DNA of 58,853 bases from assembly GCA_005223375.1 (NCBI GenBank), contig RXOD01003811.1, positions 1 through 58,853 of the forward strand, in the 5' to 3' direction. Below, piece by piece: positions 43,901 through 53,225 of the stretch (positions are counted from its first letter, which is position 1; each line of letters starts with the position of its first letter). Below the pieces are notes generated by a model. The model was not told the origin of the DNA. It was given only the letters and a program-made list of their open reading frames with translations, and made no database searches. The position numbers and the translations under genes were made by a program. This DNA comes from Amoebophrya sp. AT5.2 (Eukaryota; Sar; Dinophyceae; Syndiniales; Amoebophryaceae).

Positions 43901-44703
43901 AAGTAGAGCCGCCCGCCGCCGGCGCCGGAGCGAAGAGTCTAAAACGGCCGAAATGGCGACGACCGAACGTATTTCCGGACCTGTGGCCACCAGATGACGA
44001 AGAGCGAGAAGTAGAAGACGAAGTAGAGGTACAGGAACAGGTTCAGGGCGAGAGCGAGGAGGTGGACGAGTTGTCGAAGTCCTTTGCTGGTAGTAGCCCG
44101 TGGTTGGAGGAGCGGGCGCGCCCACGGCCCGCTAAGGTACAGCGAGCGCGAGGAGCGGCTGCGACCACGCGGCGCTCCGCAAAGGTCCGCAGGTTGGCGG
44201 CGGAAGCGGTCACGCAAAATGCCGGCTTCGAGCTGTTTTTCGGGCCGAAGAAGTACGCAGATGAAGGAAAGGAAATCAAGATGCACGTGGATGAGATTGA
44301 CGACGAAGATGTTGAAGATATCATTGATCTCACGGCGCCTCCACAACTTTCGCCAGCAGACGCGGACGTGGCGGACTTGATCGGCGCGGTGAATGCAACC
44401 GGGCCGCCGGTAGAAGAATATCAATATTCCCGACAAAATCACGGGGATGATGAAGATGGGCGGAATCTAGTGCAGGCTGTCGGCAGCGCGTGTGGGCAAG
44501 ACCGGGGCGGCGACGTGATCGAACTCTCATCATCCTCCGACGAGCGTCCGAAGATAAAGAATCAGGACAAGGAAACCGGCGCCGAAGTAGGTGAGGAAGA
44601 AGATGACGTGATTGTCATTTCGGACTCAGACATTTACGAGGATGACGATCATCATCATAGGGACGAGCGGGAAAGCCAAAGCGAAAACATGTCAGAGGAC
44701 TGA
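40966..44703 (+). CDS. Photolyase/cryptochrome family flavoprotein with acidic SIM-bearing tail
   Basis: 1245 residues, one exon. The alpha/beta photolyase domain starts VSIVWFKRDLRIHDHEPLCR; then SHQETWNYWTYQRDRAVRRW, the FAD-binding region FASRLRWHCHFSQKLEDEPL, GTTGYPMVDGCMRALLETGW, VNFRMRAMLVSFATFHLFLH, FTDYEPGIHYPQCQMQASTT, GINTVRCYNPIKQSEDQDPD and PIVDEKLGRRYAMDIIHALR (about residue 870). It resembles a bacterial-type photolyase/cryptochrome clade (ETG.DWTYQRD...GV.RRL..RDGW.....EFM) more than animal CRY, so repair of DNA photoproducts or light sensing are both possible. Low-complexity inserts interrupt the fold. The tail from about residue 890 is acidic, with three SUMO-interaction-like motifs: IIDLT (44320), VIELS followed by SSSDE (44515) and VIVIS followed by DSD (44608). 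The start at 40966 gives the expected N-terminus. Confidence 0.88.
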   Translation: MSTMTTHVSIVWFKRDLRIHDHEPLCRALGASSVPSGNSPPAAGASSSTSSSSSPKTESVVLPLYILEPELWGKRKEFPNGTEKREADPDLQGRGVLNPDLSHRHYMFLQDCVQELAHDLKEYLNLDLLIKVGEAVEVLEFVRKRLEEHRHNKHGGLFKVTALFSHQETWNYWTYQRDRAVRRWCRLHGVKWVEPRQTGVVRRLRNRDGWSSQWEEFMRAPQWDFRKLLKSSDQAGTIDVDKHTASSSSSSGGGTSTSTSFFPPPCLRDVVDPQHQQAGSGDRVGDSSTTTAKGKNSADANGNKSVLPMPSFFGLKYDYCTSRQRGGRRSAVFMLQSFLQERAAGYSSNISSPITAWEGCARLSPHLAFGTISLREVFQNTERVRGKVVKSTKSAAKSNTTNSKALLKSKSSSNFPQSTYAEGSINAKINGRDLNSFASRLRWHCHFSQKLEDEPLLEFRNLHRGYDNVRNEAAISDHEAKLISEWAAEYQGTKGARGLESSKQGSLDAFLHLGSDCNSNNSNGVKNQVQADDESRLLISSSPLLSAILRPAAPLTALPKQSGPHHEVADREREALLLKFFHWASGTTGYPMVDGCMRALLETGWVNFRMRAMLVSFATFHLFLHWRPVSIHLARCFTDYEPGIHYPQCQMQASTTGINTVRCYNPIKQSEDQDPDGRFLRRWLVPEAAALSGGSSSGAEGLAAVGDGSSSLLPRDEHEQLQAQFSGAAGGSTGKVASLFFVEDDLRAGVDGAAAATTIKARGRKGLEIQKASSSSSKGQKSKVVDRSRSSIHQPWSRSEFDPTGAAKWWAADKEQKKRNKTVKADVVNKQAPHMQELAALIEAQVFAFHDQWVKSKSTSTNTNIYTGFPIVDEKLGRRYAMDIIHALRKEKVVKSEAKGIVKKHGSRGGPIDRQRGALTGTGDARGVKSLTLRTFGENGEKDMRNLLGVEQATETSAKVELTASNSSTSVSRKNAGREVEPPAAGAGAKSLKRPKWRRPNVFPDLWPPDDEEREVEDEVEVQEQVQGESEEVDELSKSFAGSSPWLEERARPRPAKVQRARGAAATTRRSAKVRRLAAEAVTQNAGFELFFGPKKYADEGKEIKMHVDEIDDEDVEDIIDLTAPPQLSPADADVADLIGAVNATGPPVEEYQYSRQNHGDDEDGRNLVQAVGSACGQDRGGDVIELSSSSDERPKIKNQDKETGAEVGEEEDDVIVISDSDIYEDDDHHHRDERESQSENMSED

Positions 44704-45352
44704 AGCCCCAAACTGTGAAGATCGAAGCCGCGGCGTAGCAGAACCACGGCGCCCATCTCATTGCTCGGTCATCTCGCCTTGGTGAATTTCAAAGGAAATT
44801 CAAAATTAATCAATTCGAATAACGTGGTGGTGGTCGGTCCCAAGTGTTTATATTTATGTGTATCGGTCGTGGTCTCCGACTCCGTGTCTCAACATTGTTT
44901 CGTCGTCCTCGTGCATCACTGAACACCGTAAAGGTCGGTCGGTACTGAAAGAATAAAAGTCTTTCTCTTCTTTCTGCTCGGTTATGCTGACGGTTTTGTT
45001 TTCTCATTATCGGTATCTCTCAAAGATTGAACATAAGTGCACTTCTTGTTCTTCAAGAACGTGGATCATGAATTATTCTCTCAAATTTTGGTGCCGCACA
45101 ACAGAGTTACTTTCGAGTAGCTCTATTCCACCACGACTACGACTCCATTTTTTTTTTGTTCATAACTATCGTCACCCTCGTCGAAAATTTGAATTTCTTT
45201 TTCTTCTACATTCGCGCGAAATATTGATGAACTGACATTCGCCAGTTTTACATTGTCGCCGGGGCGGGTTCTTGTTTCCAATCGATAAAGATAAAGCGGG
45301 TGCGGGCCGATCGGATTCTATTTGCTTCTACTTGTTTGAAGAGTTCTTTTTC
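44704..45352. other. Intergenic, no gene recognised
   Basis: AT-rich spacer, pyrimidine-rich toward the next gene; only short ORFs. Confidence 0.45.
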
Positions 45353-46484
45353 ATGTCTGACTACGACTCGGCGATGGAGCAGTTCTTTTCTTCGGAGGAG
45401 GCTTCGCCAATTCCCCGGTCCAACTTTTGCGACGATGAAACATCTTGGTTCATCGACAACGAGGAGGACGAGTTGATCATTGCCTCCGCCCCCCGCCCCG
45501 CCACAGGAGACATCAACTTCAGCTTGTACGACGGGAACAAATTGGTCAAGAAGGAACAGAATGAAGAACAGAGCTTGGGCCAGCACCACTTGCTCGAGGG
45601 TGCGCACCGCAACCAGCACGATTTTACCAGTTCTTCGTCTTCCTCCGACGGCGCCGCGGACCGCTTCGAGGACAGCGACGGATTCTCGTCCGACGGAGGA
45701 GCAGGGGGCTCCTATGGCGGAAACTACTCCGGCGATCGGATGGGAATGACCAGGTACCCCCAGCCGGAGGGCGAGTCCTTTAAGGGGAGGATCAACCCAT
45801 GTTCCTGGAGATTGTTCAGGTGGTGGGAGTCCGGTAGGTCCTCTGGTAGTTGGTCTCGTAGGGTGCGGGCAGTGGGTGGCTTGTGTTGTTTTGTGTTCTT
45901 TTGTCTCGTATTCTGTCGCATATTTTGTCTCGTATTTGGTCTCGTATTCGCCGGTCAGATGGTGCTACTTTCAGCTACAGAGCAAGCAGAACAAAGCGAC
46001 GGCCAGGATGCAGCAAGTAAGAAAGCGGCGCCGGTCCTGATCTTGAGTGGTCTTGTATTTTGTCTTGTTTTATTATTATTTCGTCTGGTATTCGGTCTCG
46101 GCAAGAAGCGCATCATCTACCTGGCAGAAATGCCGCCAAAAATGGGTTTTTCACCCCTCTAAGTCCTCTGGACACAAGAAGCACCCCTACAAGAAGGCCG
46201 CAGCGGGGGGCGGCGGCGGCGGCTGCTGCAAGTGCCTGGGCGACACGGTGTGCTGCTGCTGCCGGTGCTGCTGCTGCCTAATCTGGATCATCGTGATCGT
46301 GGCCATTGTCGGTGCGGCGCTCGCGATCGGGCTTTACTTCTGGAACAGAAACCGGGGGACGGGGAACAAATCCTCCAGTTTCCTCCAGCAGCCGGCGCCG
46401 GAAATGGAACAACTACTCGATTCATCTAGGGGTGTAGTTTACAACTTGGGGTCGGAGCTCATCATGGCGCTCACGGGATGGTGA
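45353..46484 (+). CDS. Single-pass membrane protein with Cys cluster, 2 exons, family 2 introner
   Basis: Exons 45353-45778 and 46167-46484, about 247 residues. The N-terminus is acidic and Ser-rich (MSDYDSAMEQFFSSEEASPI), then Gly/Ser-rich. Exon 2 encodes a Lys/Gly-rich stretch, then CCKCLGDTVCCCCRCCCC running into the hydrophobic LIWIIVIVAIVGAALAIGLY, and a short C-terminal part. The Cys cluster beside a membrane helix suggests multiple S-palmitoylation (inference). The exon join QPEGES-SGHKKHPYKK is in frame once the introner and one AGTCC copy are removed. The alternative upstream Met at 45272 adds 27 residues; the stated start is chosen because MSDYDSAMEQFF begins the acidic region. Family unknown. 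Confidence 0.7.
45779..46166 (+). mobile_element. Family 2 introner, copy 1 (388 nt)
   Basis: Flanked by AGTCC (45774-45778 and 46162-46166). Inverted ends: TTTAAGGGGAGG..CAACCCATGTTCC against CCGCCAAAAATGGGTTTTTC and ACCCCTCTAA. The interior has repeated GTCTCGTATT-like units. The ends are not GT-AG. The start (CCCATGTTCCTGGAG...GGTGGTGGGAG) and the end (GAAATGCCGCCAAAAATGGG) match copy 2. Confidence 0.85.
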
Positions 46485-47763
46485 AGCTGGAGGAGCTGGA
46501 CCTCCTCCGACGCTATAATGGTAGAAGTGATAGAAGGACCACGACCCGACAAGGAAAAGCCGAAGAGGGGTACGAGGAGTAGCGGGAGCTAGCCGACCGG
46601 AAAACAAGTTGAAGTACCAGGAAAGGAAGAAAAGCTGTGCTGTTGGTTCGTGGTGACCAGGTCATCGTCCTAAACCCAAGCAGATAAGAACTGTATCCGT
46701 GTGCTCGGATGTAATCGGTGGAGAAATAAATGTAGCGTATACGCTGCGTTAAGGCCAAGATGAAGGTTGGAGGACCACAACCGCTGCGATCACAGACCAG
46801 CACCTTGTTTTCTTCGCGCCGTAACATAATTATGGATACTGCGGCCACTGCTACTGCAACTGCGCCAGACTTTGTTTACTATCGATTCATTCTATTTCCA
46901 TGACGTCCATGAAGATGTGATTTTCTATACTATTGCTATTCACGTTTGTTTCAATTTATGACAGTGACTTCTCGGTGGATCAGATCTTTCTAATATTTTT
47001 GATCGCGAAGCTGAAGTTCACGCTCTCTAGTCTAGCTCGACGCGAACCTAACGGAAGTTTTAGGTTTTCATGTTGCTTTACGTAGACTCGATGCTTTACC
47101 ATCTTTTCAGCGATGCAGATACTATAAGATAGGACAGCCATCGCGTCGGACAATTTTGTAGCAGCAGACACCAGATCCTCGCAGGCCGCGACTCCGCGAT
47201 GGTGTCAAAGTTGTTTTGCTTTTCATTTGGTGGATCTTATTCATATACGTAAAGTGGGGAGCTCCGTCCTGCCCCTGCCAAGCAGAAGGTGGATGGATTG
47301 CGGTGGACGGCCCACGATTCAGAATTGTTGTTGTTCATGTTCCTTCGCCTTCCAGCGTTTCCTCATATTTGTCGATGTCGTGATCTGGTCGATAATATTT
47401 TTCAAAGCGGATAGCTTTCAAAGCGGCTAGCAGTTCCAGCAACGCAGACTAGAGACCAGTTTTCAAGGTCAAGCTGATCACGAGCAGAGACGAAAGCAAA
47501 GCCTTCAACGATTTGCAAACTGGTGGCCGGCGCTGTGACGTTACTCCTGCTGCTCATTCGCGCGCCAAGAGAATCTAGACCAGCTGAGCTACACTTGCTG
47601 CTTCGCGTGTGCTGCATTTGCTGTGATTTCGATATTAAAATCGGATGATTGATTGATTGATGAATTTTTTACTTTATAGTTCTTCAACTTAAAGTAGATC
47701 GATCGACGATAGCTGCCAGCCCACCGCGACGGCCTTTTCCGTCGGTGGAAAAAGTTTCATCGG
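46485..47763. other. Intergenic, no gene recognised
   Basis: 1.3 kb between two + strand genes. Short ORFs on both strands lack motifs. A short duplicated CAAAGCGGATAGC/CAAAGCGGCTAGC pair lies near 47404-47430. Confidence 0.45.
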
Positions 47764-48636
47764 ATGCCGTCCTCCTCTGACCCTTCCCTCCTGTTTCAGG
47801 AGGATTCTCCTGAGTCGCGGGATGATTTGCGCAGCTACTTGGCGAAGATCGCAAACCCCAAGGCCATGGTCGCGAGGATTTGGGACGTTGGGCAGAAAAA
47901 GTTCCTGGCGAGCGGGGTGAAAGTGGTGGCGGTGGACTCGAGTTCGCTCGAGCAGCTGCAGTATTCCGACGCCTGGGTGGACGAGAACGAGGACGACGTC
48001 AAGGTGGGGGTCACCACCCATGTAAAAATCGCGGACCTGGGGAAAATCAGCGCAGAGGTCGTCAAGTACGAGATTCCTGGCGGGGGCGTGCGCGATATGA
48101 ACGGACCAGGTGGTCGTGATAAGTAGACAGGTGGTAAGCGTGAGCGTCGATGAAAGTCAGGGGGGGGGCTCTTCGGGGTCCCACCTTCCGTGTGTCCTGG
48201 AGAGAGGTCTGCAGTATGCGTAGAAAGGCGGCTTTCCGCCGGGTGGGGGTGATCCGCATCCAGTCTTGCACCTCTGCACCGGCCTATAAGTGACAACAGA
48301 TCGCCACTTCGGGCGCGGGCTCCCTCTTTTGCCCCGCTTACAGGGCCTAAGTACTGCGGCGGCTTGATGTTTCCATTGCGACTGTCTTTTCCCTCCAAGA
48401 TGAACTCCCGATAATCAAAATCAATGTCTGTGACATAATAAATACCACCTGGCCCCCTCTTCATACGCGAGGAGTACGTGCTCACCATCGAGAAGCTGCT
48501 GCAGCTGAAGTGCGAAACCGCGGAAGAGTGCCGCGCGTGGGAGAAGGGGCTGGAAATCTTGAAGTCCGTGATGGGTGGCCGCGGAAGTTCGGGCGGCCCG
48601 GTGGGAGGCGGAGAGGCGGAAGACGAGGAAGAGTAG
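47764..48636 (+). CDS. PH-like domain protein, 2 exons, one introner
   Basis: 165 residues: exons 47764-48095 and 48471-48636. The strands VARIWDVGQKKFLASGVKVVAVD...EEYVLTIEKLLQLKCETAEECRAWEKGLEIL end in the amphipathic helix with the Trp typical of pleckstrin-homology-like folds (F.I....L.L...T..E...W...L). It could bind a lipid or a partner protein. Short acidic C-terminus GGGEAEDEEE. The intron is a family 1 introner with an exact 5-bp duplication, and the join GGGVR-EEYVLTIE is in frame. PH-like is inferred from pattern, not alignment. Confidence 0.65.
48096..48465 (+). mobile_element. Family 1 introner, copy 6 (370 nt)
   Basis: TATGAACGGACCAGGTGG ... CCACCTGGCCCCCTCTTCATA, flanked by exact CGCGA (48091-48095, 48466-48470). 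The interior (TTGGAGAGAG-like, GCGTAGAAA, GATCGCCACTTCGG, CTCCCTCT) is homologous to copy 7 at 57.2 kb. A GTAAGC lies 38 nt in, after an in-frame stop. Confidence 0.9.
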
Positions 48637-49202
48637 GGGCGGTCTGGGGACGAGCGAGGGTCGTAGTCGTTCTAGGGAGAGAACGCATGAAATACATGGT
48701 TCAATAAGCTGCACCACCTTATTTCAGTTTTATGATCATCACAGCGACCGAGGTGCTATTTTTTTTAGCGTCACAGCATCCGACGCCGTCGATCTCCTGG
48801 GTCGCAAAATCAAAAGAATTAGAATCGACGTTAGGAGCTTCGAGAACCGAGCAGGAAAACAAGCGAGAGGAAGCCAGTGAACCGCTAGGGAGGCACTTGG
48901 GGCATGGGCAAGCCGATGTGATACTATAGATCATAAGGTGACTAGGTGGAGGAACTGGCAGCTTCGAAGAAGACTGAAGAAGGAGGTTGAAGAAGGCGGA
49001 CCTGCGCATAGGAAAACTCCTCCTGTTCAAATTGGCTAAAGTGAACTGACTGGTGACATGATGAAAACGACCGCGGCACAATGTGATGTCGTGAACTTAT
49101 GTACATCAATTTCAACACCAATGTAAAGCAAAAATTTAATGATCTTCAATGCGAATGCCATACGAATACGTCCTCTAGCTCCTCCTCCAGCTGTAAGCTG
49201 AT
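48637..49202. other. Spacer, possible missed 5' exon of the coiled-coil gene
   Basis: A charged stretch near 48950-49010 (frame reading RLKKEVEEGG) might be an exon of the next gene; no reliable border was found. Confidence 0.35.
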
Positions 49203-52200
49203 GATGTTGATCGAGATGAAAAGAAGTACGAAGTCGACGAGGTCGAGATGAAAATTGCGAGCCTCCAAGGGAAACTGGACTCGCAGTACGCAGGTACTGA
49301 TATGATGTCGATGTGATGTACTAGGCTCCTACGCTTCGCCAAGGAAAACTGGACTCGCAGTATAAGTTGTACGCAGGTTCAGGTACTGGTAAAGTGAAGG
49401 TGCAAACATTGATTTACAGCTGCTCTTCTTTGAAGCACGTTCTTCGTCTTTTCACAGCTATGCTGGAGCAGTTGAAGTTGAACTCTTCCAATCTGACCGG
49501 GGACGACGCGGAAGAGGGCGGCGCGCCGGAGCAGGACGAGGATGACGAGGATGAGGAAGACTACGAAGACAATGACGACGAGGCGGAAAAACTTCTGCAG
49601 CAGCTGGAGGCGGCGGAGGGAGCGGCCGACTCCGCGAAAATGGATGAACTCACACTCACGAAGGCGCTGCTGACAGAAAAATCCGCCTCGCTCAAGATGT
49701 ACCATTAACCAGGAAGGAGCCGCGAAGAAGGAGGGGAAAAGTTGTTGTTCTTAATATTCTCATTGAAGATGAAAAACCTAAAGTAACTAAACCATGGCTA
49801 ATTGCAATTGATTTTGATATTGATTCTGGAATCTGCTTATCGCTGAAGCAGTGAGCCTATTAACGTTGTCGGTAGAAGCGGTCCTCGTAGGTTGGCCAGC
49901 ACTGGTGCTCTGTCTTGCAGTTGCCGGGAGCAGGTGCACCGGGTGGATTTTTCTTTATGTCCTAGTATGGCAAACCTCGGATGTCGGATTCGGAGGCTTC
50001 TTTCATAGATGGGCTCGTACACGTCCACGTACTACAACTCAGTTGCCACAAGGTGAGGTGTGTGGCCGCAAGAATTAGTGGTCCGTCTACTCCAGACCAC
50101 TCACTCTCAACGATAGAAGCGCGGCGCGTCCGCGTTCGGTTGGGGGGCTGGCAGGCTAACAGAATTAAGTAGCTGCGTTGCCACCTACCTTTTTCGCGGG
50201 GCTGTAATTTGGAGAGAAGCTGGCGCACACGATGAAGATGTTGAAAGCCGTCCACGACATGTACGACCAGCAACAGAAAGTGATCACTGCCCAGGAAACG
50301 GTACTATGGGGGAGAAAACCAAAAATGCCAATGCGCAGTGCTCGAGCTGCAACAAGAAAAAACATATTTTGCTGCGCGATCGTCTGAAGCTCGCAGCGTC
50401 AGCGATCTTCGAAGAAATGCCTTCGGGGCCCCTCCCCACGCTGCAAACGCCTGCAGCTGACAGAAAATCGCCAATCGGTCATAGGCCTCATTATTAATTT
50501 TCATTTTGTTTTTGACTTTGCCCCCCCTGATTTCAAGCGAGCCCTGTCACCCGTCCTTGTACCGAGGGGCGCTCAGTCTCCCCCACGCCTTCCTCTACAA
50601 CCTCTCCATGGCTCATCGCCCGACGCCGGCTGGAGGGCAGCCCCATTTTTCTTGTAAGCAGCTGGTCGAGCAGCCGTGGCCCTCCTCTAAGCGTGATCGC
50701 GGAGATGGACACCGCGAACAAGGCGATTCAGGCCGCGGCAGCCGAAATGCGTGAACTTCTCCTGGCGAAGCAGAGCACGAGTACTTGTTAGCTACTGATA
50801 GTATAAGAAAGTACCTACTGGGGTTGTTCTTTACTGACAGTACATTCCTGGGGGTGTTCTTTAGGTGCCGAAGCGAGCAGTTGGGCCGCAGTATAGTATG
50901 CGGGAACGGTTCAGGCTCTACTCGGGGTCCGTATCGAGGCTCGCGCTCGACAGCTCCGGACACAGGAGCTGATAGTATCGGCGTTGCGGTTGCCTCAGCA
51001 CAATGAATTCGATCAGATGTGACTCCGGTGCATCGGTCGTCGGCGGAAGGTCGGTTCGCGAGCGGCGCACGGACCGCGCCGACGACTCCCGCCGCGGTTT
51101 CGAAGTTTGGAACATCGACGTCTTCGCATCAGGCGGCCGGCAAGGTGAAGGCGGACGCGGTGCGCGAGACTGCTTTAGAGATGCTGAAGAAAATCTACCC
51201 GTTGTTAAAGCTCAAAAAACGCTAATCGGCACTTCTAGCTGCGGTCACGCGCTGGGGGGGCTCGTCTTGAGATTAATTATCTATTGAAGGCATTTCCGAA
51301 ACTTGATGGGCTCAATCCACCCCCTCGAATGGGTCGTGCTCGTGTCCAAAGAAATGAGGCGAGAAAGACGAAGGAGTTGTGCAGCAGCTTGCAGCTGATA
51401 TGGATCTTTCTGTAGTTAAACTAAGTTTCGCCATTGAAGAACCCGGCGCCCGTGACCGCAGCAATCGGTTCCTAAGGTCGTTTTTTTTTTCCACCTTTAA
51501 CTCTGGAGAAGGCCGAGCAGCTTCTGGCGCAAGTGACCACGACGACGAAGACCGGGGGCCCGACTTCTCGATCAGATGAACCAAGCCGAGTTCTTTCCGG
51601 TGCAGCAGCTCTGAAGCCAACGCTGGAGCAGCTGAAGCGGGCGGGATTCACCAAACTGCCTGTCGGCGGGAGTACTAGAGTAGCCGCTCCTCCTTCCCGG
51701 GACCCGGTAGTGACGATCCCGAAGCCGAGTTACCTTACCGCCGGCAGTGGCGCCTCCACGGGGCCGCCGGCATCTTCTGCCTCGCATAACAAGTTCAAAA
51801 CGACAACCTCGCTGCTTCCCGGCGGATACCAACCGGCAAGCCGCGTCGGAGGGACGACGGCGGGAATTAACAATAAACCCACGCCGCTCGGCACGCGGCC
51901 GCTGTTTTACCCGGAAAACCCGCTCTCGAGTCCCAGTCCGGGGGACGAGAAAGAGGAACAGCTCGAGGCAACCATGGCCGAGATGAAGGTGGATAAAATT
52001 ATAGTGATTTTTTCATGAGGATGATCCCATTTCGATTGGACTTGGATGCAAAGACAAAGCGGCGTCAGCTCAGTTTTTGCAGCTGTTATAGCCCAGACTC
52101 GTCAGTCTCGAATCTATGAATCGATTAAATTTGAAAAATCTAAAACGCGGCGTCGGCCAGAGCCAGACGAGATGAGTTAGTAGAAGGAGAAGCGTTGGGG

Positions 52201-53225
52201 GAAAAAAAATCTAAATGTTGTCAGGAGCTGATGGGGAAGATAGCGATGATGAAGAGTCTGCTTCAGGAGGAGCAGCCGGACACGTACGCGGGCGACGATT
52301 GCCAGCCCGTCGGCGCCGCGGATCTGCCGCCACCGGAAGAGCCTGACTCTGAGGAAGAAGATGAAGAGGTACTGACTTCTATAGTTCCTTTGTTTTCGCC
52401 GTTTGTTTCAAAAAAAAAGGCTTCCTGTGGAAAGAATAATGAAACACACTCGAATTTCGAGTGCCATAGTTAGATATCAAAACTCGATGAGGCGATCGGG
52501 ACGAGCCTATTGCTGCTCACCGACCACAGGCACCGAGCAAGACCAAGACTCTTCTGTCGGACATCGTATCCTTTCAGGGAGCGAAGAATGTGCGCGACGC
52601 CACCGCGGCGCTCCTGAAGAAGGAGCTGACCACGTCGGACGAGCAAATGGAGACCTATCTGAAAGATCTATCCGCGCTGGAGGAGGAGAAACGGGAAATG
52701 GAGGACCAGCTGGAGAAGGCGCAGACGCAACAAAGGGAGATGCTCACGAGGATGAACGACATGAAACGAATGATGAGCATGTTCGACAGTCTGCTTAAGG
52801 AGGTGGAGGGGAGAAACCTATTTTCCTGGAGCTGGGTTCGGTGGTGGGAGACTTGTAATTGTATTTCCTCTGTCTTGTAGGCTAGCTGGTCTCGTATGAT
52901 CATGTGGGCAGTCGCTGGCCGGTGGCCTGTGTTGTATCGTATTTGGTCTCGTATTAATTTCGTCTGATGTTTTATATTGTGTTGTCTCCGCTTACAGTTG
53001 GTAGGGAGGAAGTGACGCAAGCACTGCGAAGCGGCAGGCAGGAGGCGCGAAGAATGTTGGGTGTTGTCTCATATTCAAATATTTGTTCATACTAACTTCG
53101 TACTCGACGTAGTTTCTCTCGTATTATGATCGCGGCAGAAGCCTAAGAAGCAACACGCAGGAAATACCGCCGAAAATGGGTTTTATTTCCTCTCCTCTAA
53201 TCTGCCCAAGCTGGGAAAGCAGTGA
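49203..53225 (+). CDS. Coiled-coil protein, many short exons, family 2 introner near the end
   Basis: Not recognised; helical, charged, Gln/Glu/Lys/Ala-rich. Segments in order: about 49203-49293 (DEKKYEVDEVEMKIASLQGK), 49459 to about 49690 (MLEQLKLNSSNLTGDDAEEG, acidic run, EKLLQQLEAAEGAADSAKMD), about 50212-50300 (KLAHTMKMLKAVHDMYDQQQ), about 50681-50780 (VIAEMDTANKAIQAAAAEMR), about 50893-51008 (VRIEARARQLRTQELIVSAL), about 51020-51223 (ending LKKIYPLLKLKKR), about 51370-51413 (VQQLAADMDLS), 51509-51988, 52225-52368, 52530-52793, 53205-53225. From 51509 on, all junctions are phase 0 and secure. In the middle, borders are uncertain, and an in-frame stop at 51223 leaves room for two genes. 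The start is unknown. Long coiled coils suggest a structural or cytoskeletal role. Confidence 0.6.
49265..49387 (+). repeat. Duplication of exon tail plus donor within the following intron
   Basis: CCAAGGGAAACTGGACTCGC plus AGTACGCAGGTACTG at 49265-49299 recurs at 49339-49387 with a 9-nt insertion (TAAGTTGTA) and small changes. The first copy is exon end plus donor GTACTG; the second is intronic. Confidence 0.88.
52794..53204 (+). mobile_element. Family 2 introner, copy 2 (411 nt)
   Basis: Flanked by GTCTG (52789-52793) and ATCTG (53200-53204). Ends CTTAAGG...GAAACCTATTTTCCTGGAG and ACCGCCGAAAATGGGTTTTA...CCTCTAA. The interior has TCTCGTATT-type repeats as in copy 1. Removal joins MMSMFDSL to PKLGKQ then stop. 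Confidence 0.82.
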
